From positions 1 through 5,039 of the forward strand of contig JAFDWA010000758.1 in NCBI GenBank assembly GCA_018268735.1: a stretch of 5,039 nucleotides of DNA, written 5' to 3'. The DNA is from Actinomycetota bacterium (GTDB lineage: Bacteria; Actinomycetota; Acidimicrobiia; Acidimicrobiales; Microtrichaceae). The notes beneath the pieces are model-generated. The model made no database searches. It saw only the letters and a list, made by a program, of their open reading frames with translations, and was not told the origin of the DNA. A program made the position numbers and the translations under genes. Position 1 is the stretch's first letter. Every line of letters begins with the position of its first letter. This document shows positions 1-5,039 of this stretch, one piece after another.

Positions 1-1471
1 AGGGTGCCCCGAAGAAGAACAGGTGAGCGTACCGGCGGGCGAGCATGACGTCCGGTGCGTGCGCCTCCGGGTTCGACAGGACGTCGTCGAGCGCGGCGGT
101 GAACGCCTGCCGGGAGTCGATGTCGGTGGTGAAGCCCTTGCCTCGGTAGTGGGTGTCGCCGGCGACGATCACCGGTGTGCCGCCGACCGCGAGCTCGAGC
201 CCGGCGGTCGACGTGTAGACGAGCCCGACGTCCGCCGCGTCCATGAGAACGTACGAGTCGAACGGGTCGTCCGGTCCGATGACCCGCACGTTCGGAGGCA
301 GTTCAACCCTTTCCAGGTAGGTAGCGAGCGAGTCGCGGGTCGCCTTGCCGGGCAGGTGCGTCTCCGACGGATGCACCCGGATGACGAGGTGGTCGGCGCC
401 CCGGAGTCGGAACTCGTCGACCGCAGCATCGAGCCACTCGCGTATCGACGGGAAGGCCAGGTCGCGGTCGACGACCGCCGAGTCCCACGTCACATTGGTG
501 AACAGCACGACGAGCCGACCGACGGAGCGGTCCTGCACGTCAGCGTTGCCTCCGTCGCCGAGGTCGCCGTCTCCAGGCATGAAACCCCAGAACTGATCGA
601 GTGCCTCGCCGTTGCGTCTGCTCATGAGGTACTCGTCGAGCTCGGCGTCCTGGGCCGGGGTGAGGTGGTCGCTCCGGCGCGACCACTGCGCGTCGAAGTC
701 GTAGTGGCCGGCAGGACGATCCCGCGAGTACACGATGGTGTTGCGACGAAACGCCCGTTCGTGGGAGACGACGTCGATGCCTCGGCGGCGACAGATCTCC
801 CATGTCACGGCCTCGAACACGAAGAGTCCCGACATCAGCAGCACCACATCGGGCTCGGCGGTGTCGAGCAGGTCCTCGACCGACGCGGCGATGGTTCGCG
901 CAGAGCGGAGGAACGCCCGCTGCACGTGGCCGACCAACGGGTCGTCACCGACGTTTGCGGCGCAGAGGAACCACTTGACCGGGATGTCCACGAGCCGGCC
1001 CAGCGGCAGGTCGTGCCACTCCACGTCGCGCAGATCACCTCTGCTGATCGAATCCAGCTCGTCCCACGGATCGGGATCGGACCAGTCGCCGAAGTCGGAC
1101 AGGCGCAACTCGGGGAACCCGTGCGCAGCGATCGCTCCCCGCGTGTAGTGACGACACGAGCGGCACGGCATCGGCGGTGCTTCGTAGGTGTTCGCACGGT
1201 CGCAGATCGACAGTCCGCCACCACAGGTGGCGAACGTCACGCGAGCGCCACGGAGCTGCAGCGCGTGAGCGAGCATCGCCTGGTTCTGGACGTGCTCCAC
1301 CCAGTCGCGCGGTGACAGCATCAGCACGTGGTCCCCATCGCTGGTCGGTGGCATCTGGGAGCGAAGGCGCCGCGCTGCGAGGAACTCCGGTGCGACCCAA
1401 CCGGCCCGGAGCAGGGCCTCGACTCCCTTGCGGGCGTACACCGTGGCCTGGGTGGGATCGGGGAGCGTCAC
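1..1471 (-). CDS. Capsule-polysaccharide-type glycosyltransferase-like protein with N-terminal cysteine cluster (3' end cut by window)
   Basis: Translating from GTG at 1471 gives 490 complete codons with no stop before the left edge, so the C-terminus is missing. Seen: an N-terminal 'LMLSPRDWVEHV' strand-turn (about residues 52-63); a cysteine cluster C83, C90, C103, C106 with spacing C-x6-C-x12-C-x2-C; 'SHER' at about 236-239; 'LFTNVTWD' at 323-330; 'RVHPSE' at 365-370; and a C-terminal 'YTSTAGLELAVGGTPVIVAGD' block starting at 419, followed by YRGKGF. The second half, with its HP motif and the S/T-x-x-GLE-x6-G-x-PVI pattern, is what capsule synthesis proteins of the KpsC/KpsS type and other GT-B-like transferases show in their nucleotide-sugar-binding domain. 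No signal peptide or membrane segment is visible, so it is probably cytosolic. The start is supported by a strong ribosome site and by the GTGA overlap with the upstream glycosyltransferase. Donor and acceptor cannot be named. Assignment to a polysaccharide transferase class is likely; exact function is unknown. Confidence 0.8.
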   Translation of the reverse strand, partial: MTLPDPTQATVYARKGVEALLRAGWVAPEFLAARRLRSQMPPTSDGDHVLMLSPRDWVEHVQNQAMLAHALQLRGARVTFATCGGGLSICDRANTYEAPPMPCRSCRHYTRGAIAAHGFPELRLSDFGDWSDPDPWDELDSISRGDLRDVEWHDLPLGRLVDIPVKWFLCAANVGDDPLVGHVQRAFLRSARTIAASVEDLLDTAEPDVVLLMSGLFVFEAVTWEICRRRGIDVVSHERAFRRNTIVYSRDRPAGHYDFDAQWSRRSDHLTPAQDAELDEYLMSRRNGEALDQFWGFMPGDGDLGDGGNADVQDRSVGRLVVLFTNVTWDSAVVDRDLAFPSIREWLDAAVDEFRLRGADHLVIRVHPSETHLPGKATRDSLATYLERVELPPNVRVIGPDDPFDSYVLMDAADVGLVYTSTAGLELAVGGTPVIVAGDTHYRGKGFTTDIDSRQAFTAALDDVLSNPEAHAPDVMLARRYAHLFFFGAP

Positions 1472-2496
1472 CAGCGACTCCTTCGAGGACGGCTGTCGAA
1501 CGGTCGACCCGTCGCGATCCTGCCGATGCCGCGGAGGAAGCCCAGGCCGTACGCCCAGTGGCATATCCCGTATGCCGCCGCCGCCCGGTGCGGAGCGACG
1601 CCCGGATCGGCTCCGACCACCAGCGAACCCGCAGCGAGGACAGTGGTGTAGGTGCCCAGCGGGATCGCGGACCACCGGAGCTGTCGGGTCGCGGCGCTCA
1701 TGGCAACTCCGCCGACGCAGCCGACGACGAGCGCGACCGGTACCAGGGGACGCCAGTAGGGAAGTGTCCGGTGCTTGCGAAGCGTGGACGCCTTGCACAT
1801 CCCGTAGTTCTCGTACTGGCGCCACAACGACCGCGGCGTCTGGCGCGGGAAGTACCAGGACCTGATCCGCGGGTCGATCCGGATCCGTCGGCCGGCGCGC
1901 CGGAGCCGGAATGCGAGCTCCTGGTCCTCGGCTGCCCACTGGAGGTCGCGCTCGTCGTAGCCGCCGACATCGAACACGATGCGACGATCGAACGTGCCGA
2001 GGTACACGGTCTCGGCGTCCAACGCCTCGGTCGCGTAGTGGAACCGGCCGTTGCCGATCCCCAGGCGCGACGTGGTCACCGCCGCGACGGCACGACCGAA
2101 GGAGGTGAGCCCGACCGGTCGCATCGGGCCGCCGATCCAGTCAGCCCCGCTCTCGAACAAGGCATCGACCGATGCGCTCACGTAGTCCGGGAGGTAGATC
2201 GTGTGGGAGTCGACCCGCACCACCAGATCGTTCGCCGCGGCGGCGAGCCCGACGTTCATCGCTGCTGCAGCGGTCACCCCTGGGTTGTCGACCACCCGCA
2301 CCCGCGGGTCCATCGACGCCGCGAGCTCACGGGTGCCATCAGCGCTGCCGCCGTCCACCACGAGGATCTCCGTGACGAACGGGTAGTCCTGCGCCAGGAG
2401 CGAGTCGAGGCAGTCGCGGATAGCGGAGCGCTCGTCGAGCGTCGGCATGACGATCGAGACCGGAGGACGTCGGTCCGGGTCTGAGGTGGACTCCAT
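1468..2496 (-). CDS. Family 2 glycosyltransferase, ExoA-like, with hydrophobic C-terminal anchor
   Basis: A 342-residue protein that transfers a sugar from a nucleotide donor to a growing, probably lipid-linked, glycan at the inner face of the membrane. Seen: the GT-A entry 'VSIVMPTLDE' (13-22), 'ILVVDGGSADGT' (44-55), 'NPGVTAAAAMNVGL' (71-84), the metal-binding DxD-type 'RVDSH' (94-98), and the 'AEDQELAFRLRRAG' block (189-202) with the acidic pair expected to hold the catalytic base. 'SLWRQYENYGMCK' (223-235) and 'KHRTLP' follow, then hydrophobic stretches at about 251-268 and 276-295 and a last 'AYGICHWAYGLGF' helix. This order matches the succinoglycan transferase ExoA family; the actual sugar and linkage are not deducible. 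I chose ATG at 2496 because the conserved domain begins 12 residues later. The frame stays open to an upstream ATG at 2577, but that 27-residue extension is rich in His and Pro and looks noncoding. The ribosome site is weak. The 3' end overlaps the next gene by four bases. Confidence 0.9.
   Translation of the reverse strand: MESTSDPDRRPPVSIVMPTLDERSAIRDCLDSLLAQDYPFVTEILVVDGGSADGTRELAASMDPRVRVVDNPGVTAAAAMNVGLAAAANDLVVRVDSHTIYLPDYVSASVDALFESGADWIGGPMRPVGLTSFGRAVAAVTTSRLGIGNGRFHYATEALDAETVYLGTFDRRIVFDVGGYDERDLQWAAEDQELAFRLRRAGRRIRIDPRIRSWYFPRQTPRSLWRQYENYGMCKASTLRKHRTLPYWRPLVPVALVVGCVGGVAMSAATRQLRWSAIPLGTYTTVLAAGSLVVGADPGVAPHRAAAAYGICHWAYGLGFLRGIGRIATGRPFDSRPRRSRW
1478..1484 (-). promoter_or_regulatory. 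Ribosome binding site for the capsule-type gene, inside the GT2 coding end
   Basis: The minus strand reads GAAGGAG, six bases before the GTG start at 1471. It lies within the last codons of the upstream GT2 gene. This strong Shine-Dalgarno decides the start codon and shows that the downstream gene is initiated at the GTGA overlap (1468-1471), where the TGA stop of the GT2 gene shares bases with the GTG. Translational coupling of the two genes is the natural reading. Confidence 0.8.
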
Positions 2497-2588
2497 GTGC
2501 GGGGTGCCGATCCGTCCCGCCGGGCGGGCACAATGATCCGGGTGGGCATGCCAGTGTACCGGGAGCTCCGGCCGCATCGGGTCCGGCA
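2497..2588. promoter_or_regulatory. Divergent intergenic region, presumed to hold promoters for both directions
   Basis: This 92-bp gap separates the minus-strand GT2 start (2496) from the plus-strand flippase start (2589), so it should contain the start signals of both transcription units. I cannot place convincing -35/-10 boxes. The nearest is TACACT on the minus strand (within about 2545-2555), which fits the loose TAnnnT pattern of actinobacterial -10 sites but lacks a good -35. A perfect 13-bp inverted repeat lies at 2516-2528. The promoter role is inferred from gene orientation only. Confidence 0.45.
2516..2528. repeat. Perfect short inverted repeat in the divergent region
   Basis: CCCGCC-G-GGCGGG: two 6-base arms around a single base, centred at 2522, about 20 bases upstream of the GT2 ATG. 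It could be an operator half-site pair, or just a chance event in GC-rich DNA. A hairpin with a one-base loop would have to open, so a DNA-level palindrome is more plausible than an RNA stem. No runs of T follow, so it is not a terminator. Confidence 0.4.
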
Positions 2589-4112
2589 GTGACCGGGTCG
2601 TCGCGAGGGTTCCGTCGCCAGGTCATGGTCAACACCGCGTGGAGCGGGGCCTCGAACATCTGGGCGATGGTCGTCGCGTTCGCATCCGTGCCGGCGTTGC
2701 TCGGCGGACTCGGCACCGCCGCGTTCGGAAGCTGGGTGCTGTTGCAGACCTTCTCGGCAACCAACGGTTGGCTGTCGCTCGCGGACATCGGTGTCGTCGT
2801 CACCTCCACCCGTGAGATCGGTGCGAGCGCGGCCCGCGGTGATGGTGCCCGCGTGCAGCGACTCACCTCAGCGGCCGTTGCGGTGTGCACATCGCTGGGA
2901 ATCGGATCCGCGACCCTGCTCGGGACCGTCGGGGTCGTGCTCATCCCCGTGGTGTTCCGAGTTCCTTCGAACCTGGTCGCAGACGTTCGGGTGTCGACGG
3001 TCGTGGTTGCGCTGCAGGTCGTCGCAGACCTCGTCATCAACGCCGTGGAAGGAGTGCTCGAGGGATTGCACCGCGTGGACCGGTCGAGAGCGCTCGACAT
3101 CGCGCGGAGAACCGTCGTCGTCGGAGCGGCCGCAGTCGCTGCGCTCCTCACGGGCAGCATCGTCGCAACCGCGGTTGCATCGGCGGTCTCGTGCTGGGCC
3201 GTGACGGTTGTGGCGCTGTGGATGCTGACGCGGCAGGTGCCGGGATGGAGCCACCGTCCGAACCGCCACGACATGACCGGCTTGGTCCGCCAGGGGCGAG
3301 ACGTCGCCTTGCTGCGTCCGCTCGGTGTCATCCGCCGCACGATGGACCGCGTGATCGCAGGTGTCGTCCTCGGCCCATCAGCGGTCGCCCTGGTCGAGAT
3401 CGCGTCGCAGTTGCAGGCCGGTGCGGACGCTGTGCTCAGCTCCACCTCCTACGCTGTGGTGCCGGCCTCCGCATGGGTCGGTGCCCGGGACGATCCTGCC
3501 GGTCTCGCAGAGCTCGCCGAACGTGGCACCCGGTACTCGATGCTCGCGACACTTCCGCTCGTCGTCGCCATCTCGATGCTGTCGGCGCCGCTCATCGAGG
3601 TGTGGCTCGGCTCCTCCTACCTGCAGGCGGCGCCGCTCACGAGCGTCGCGGTGCTCGCGGTCGGCGTGTTGTCGATGGTCGCTGTGGGCTCGCAGCTCCT
3701 CCTCGGGGTCGGCAGGACGCGCGAGATCCTGTGGGCGGCAATCGTGTCGATCGCGACGAACCTGGTGCTGAGCGTCGTGCTCGTCCACCTGATCGGGCTC
3801 GTCGGGGTCTTCGTCGGGACGCTCGTCTCGGCGGTCGTCGAGATCCCGCTGCTCGGGCCGGCGGTGCTGAGAGCGACCGGCCTCGACCGTCGGAGGTTCC
3901 TCAGTGCCGTCGTGGCACCGGTCTTGCCGCCGGTTCTGGCGCAGGTGGCGGTGATCGCCATCGTGCTGCGGCTCGGCCTGGGTCCGTTCCCGACCGTGCT
4001 CGTGGGTGGGGTGGCCGGAGCCCTCGTGTTCGTGGTGGTCGGGATGCGCTCCGCCCTGTCCGTCGAGGAGGTCCGCCGACTCCGAGCCGAGTTCAGGTCA
4101 CCGTCCGGCTGA
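2589..4112 (+). CDS. Polysaccharide/oligosaccharide flippase (Wzx-like, MOP superfamily)
   Basis: A 507-residue integral membrane protein, the usual length for Wzx-type flippases, which move undecaprenyl-linked glycans from the cytosolic to the outer face of the membrane. Hydrophobic segments can be followed at roughly 14-37, 44-72, 93-123, 135-160, 174-192, 193-213, 250-270, 280-298, 316-339, 346-372, 379-401, 402-426, 438-462 and 466-485, consistent with about 14 helices. Family-like marks are the charged start RGFRRQ before helix 1, 'LADIGV' (64-69) followed by a short basic/acidic loop, 'VWLGSSYLQAAPL' (338-350), and 'GVGRTREILW' (373-382) leading into a valine-rich helix pair. The tail is charged and cytosolic. 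The GTG at 2589 gives the expected short N-terminus before helix 1; an in-frame ATG at 2625 is an alternative, and neither has a strong ribosome site. It is transcribed alone on this strand in the window and overlaps the convergent decarboxylase gene by 20 bp. The substrate is unknown, but the neighbours point to an exopolysaccharide repeat. Confidence 0.88.
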   Translation: MTGSSRGFRRQVMVNTAWSGASNIWAMVVAFASVPALLGGLGTAAFGSWVLLQTFSATNGWLSLADIGVVVTSTREIGASAARGDGARVQRLTSAAVAVCTSLGIGSATLLGTVGVVLIPVVFRVPSNLVADVRVSTVVVALQVVADLVINAVEGVLEGLHRVDRSRALDIARRTVVVGAAAVAALLTGSIVATAVASAVSCWAVTVVALWMLTRQVPGWSHRPNRHDMTGLVRQGRDVALLRPLGVIRRTMDRVIAGVVLGPSAVALVEIASQLQAGADAVLSSTSYAVVPASAWVGARDDPAGLAELAERGTRYSMLATLPLVVAISMLSAPLIEVWLGSSYLQAAPLTSVAVLAVGVLSMVAVGSQLLLGVGRTREILWAAIVSIATNLVLSVVLVHLIGLVGVFVGTLVSAVVEIPLLGPAVLRATGLDRRRFLSAVVAPVLPPVLAQVAVIAIVLRLGLGPFPTVLVGGVAGALVFVVVGMRSALSVEEVRRLRAEFRSPSG

Positions 4113-5039
4113 AGTACTCGACGACGGTACCGAGACCTTCCCGGAGCCCGATCAACGGACGCCACCCCAGACGTTGCTCCGCGAGGAAGATGTCCGGACA
4201 ACGCTGCGTCGGGTCGTCCTGCGGCAGGGGTCGGTGCTCGATGGCCGACGGGCTCGCGGTGAGCTCGATGACGAGCTTGGCGAGATCGAGCACGGATCGC
4301 TCGTCGGGGTTGCCGATGTTGATCGGTCCGAGCTCGACGGAGGCCATCAAGGCGAGCAGCCCACGGACCTGGTCGTCCACATGGCAGAAGCTCCTCGTCT
4401 GCGAGCCGTCGCCCTGCACGGTCAAGGGCTCACCTCTCAACGCCTGGACGACGAAGCTCGGCACGACCCGACCGTCGTTCACACGCATGCGGGGTCCGTA
4501 GGTGTTGAAGATCCGCGCGATCCCGGCGTCGAGGCCGTCATGGCGAGCGTGCGTCGCGACCACCGCTTCGCCGAACCGCTTGGATTCGTCGTAGCAGGAC
4601 CGTGGACCCATCGTGTGGACGTTGCCGAGGTAGGACTCGTGCTGCGGGTGGACCTCTGGGTCCCCGTACACCTCGCTCGTCGAGGACAGGACGAGCCGGG
4701 CGCCGTGTTCGATCGCCGACGCCGCGACGTTCATCGTGCCGATGCTCCCGGCACGCAGGATCGCGATCGGCATCGTCTCGAAGTCCGACGGCGACGCCGG
4801 CGACGCGAGGTGGAAGATCTCGCCCACGTCGCCCAGCCGGGCGACCGACGCCTCGTCGGTGACGTCGCCCTCGACGAAGGAGAACCGCTCGTCTGCCATC
4901 GCCGAGCCGAGGTTGGCGATCTGGCCGGTCGCGAGGTTGTCCATCCCGATGACCGTGCGGCCGAGGAGGAGGAGCCGGTCCACGAGATGGGAACCGATCA
5001 TCCCTGCCGCTCCGGTCACGAGGACGGCCCGGTCCGCTC
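4093..5039 (-). CDS. UDP-glucuronate decarboxylase (UDP-xylose synthase), extended SDR family; 5' end beyond window
   Basis: Converts UDP-glucuronate to UDP-xylose with tightly bound NAD+ (oxidation at C4, loss of the C6 carboxylate, re-reduction), in the cytosol. Counting the first complete codon (5037) as residue 1, 314 residues are visible. Seen: strand 'RAVLVTG' and the Rossmann glycines G9-x2-G12-x2-G15, acidic D33 ending the second strand, 'HLASPASP' (76-83), 'STSEVYGDPEVHP' (119-131), 'YDESKR' with the catalytic Y149 and K153, 'RIFNTYGPRM' (175-184), 'NDGRVVPSFV', 'QGDGSQTRSFCHVDD', and 'DDPTQRCPDI' near the C-terminus. This series matches UDP-xylose synthases closely, better than dTDP-glucose dehydratases or 4-epimerases. 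The GTG at 5019 is not the start: the frame stays open upstream and the bases before it encode the first beta strand (ADRAVL). Only a few N-terminal codons should be missing. Its 3' end overlaps the convergent flippase by 20 bp. It would provide a pentose donor for the locus's transferases. Confidence 0.92.
   Translation of the reverse strand, partial: ADRAVLVTGAAGMIGSHLVDRLLLLGRTVIGMDNLATGQIANLGSAMADERFSFVEGDVTDEASVARLGDVGEIFHLASPASPSDFETMPIAILRAGSIGTMNVAASAIEHGARLVLSSTSEVYGDPEVHPQHESYLGNVHTMGPRSCYDESKRFGEAVVATHARHDGLDAGIARIFNTYGPRMRVNDGRVVPSFVVQALRGEPLTVQGDGSQTRSFCHVDDQVRGLLALMASVELGPINIGNPDERSVLDLAKLVIELTASPSAIEHRPLPQDDPTQRCPDIFLAEQRLGWRPLIGLREGLGTVVEYFSRTVT

Noticed and set aside
23..1315. 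Long open frame on the plus strand (430 codons) opposite the capsule-type gene
   Set aside because: It is exactly codon-on-codon antisense to the minus-strand gene, its product is rich in Arg, Val, Asp and His without any domain pattern, and the opposite strand has clear family motifs. GC-rich coding DNA often leaves this frame open.
1177..2484. Long open frame on the plus strand (435 codons) opposite the GT2 gene
   Set aside because: It is also in codon-on-codon register with the minus-strand GT2 and crosses into the next gene. The product is low-complexity Arg/Pro/Gly-rich, without recognisable motifs.
2497..2577. 27-residue N-terminal extension of the GT2 protein from ATG 2577
   Set aside because: The GT-A domain starts shortly after the ATG at 2496. 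The extension is His/Pro-rich, has no signal peptide, and would take up most of the divergent promoter gap.
2339..3445. Minus-strand open frame of 368 codons spanning the divergent gap
   Set aside because: It is antisense to the flippase and then a shifted frame of the GT2 gene. The Thr/Ala/Ser/Arg-rich product has no family pattern, and it would leave no start region for either real gene.
4080..4130. Bidirectional terminator between the convergent flippase and decarboxylase genes
   Set aside because: The coding ends overlap and I see no stem-loop followed by a T-run on either strand.
2885..4501. Plus-strand open frame of 538 codons, longer than any real gene here
   Set aside because: It is a shifted frame of the flippase that reads on into the antisense of the decarboxylase. 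The product is Arg/Gly/Ala-rich with no hydrophobic segments or motifs, while the two overlapped genes are clearly recognisable.

Overview
The window is GC-rich, densely coding DNA from a high-GC bacterium, most likely an actinobacterium. The lineage is inferred from base composition, GTG starts and the flavour of the proteins; no RNA gene or marker fixes it. All four genes belong to one theme, surface or exopolysaccharide synthesis: a capsule-type transferase-like protein, a family 2 glycosyltransferase, a polysaccharide flippase and a UDP-glucuronate decarboxylase (UDP-xylose synthase).

Layout. Positions 1-1471 (minus strand) carry most of a capsule-polysaccharide-type protein that runs off the left edge. 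Its upstream partner, a GT2 glycosyltransferase resembling ExoA (1468-2496, minus), overlaps it by a GTGA stop/start junction with a good internal Shine-Dalgarno, so the two form a translationally coupled pair. A 92-bp divergent gap (2497-2588) separates this pair from a plus-strand flippase with about 14 membrane segments (2589-4112). The flippase tail overlaps by 20 bp, tail to tail, the 3' end of the decarboxylase gene (4093-5039, minus), whose start lies beyond the right edge. There is no gene-free stretch over 300 bp, and I see no RNA gene, CRISPR array, insertion sequence or phage element.

How the genes could work together (inference). The decarboxylase would supply UDP-xylose from UDP-glucuronate in the cytosol. 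The GT2 enzyme, anchored by its hydrophobic C-terminus, and the capsule-type protein would extend or modify a lipid-linked glycan. The flippase would carry it across the membrane. The sugar composition, the priming transferase and the polymerase are not visible here.

Nothing here is a clearly new system. The best candidate for a second look is the N-terminal four-cysteine cluster of the capsule-type protein, which is not a standard glycosyltransferase feature. Several very long alternative reading frames exist but are shadows of the four real genes.
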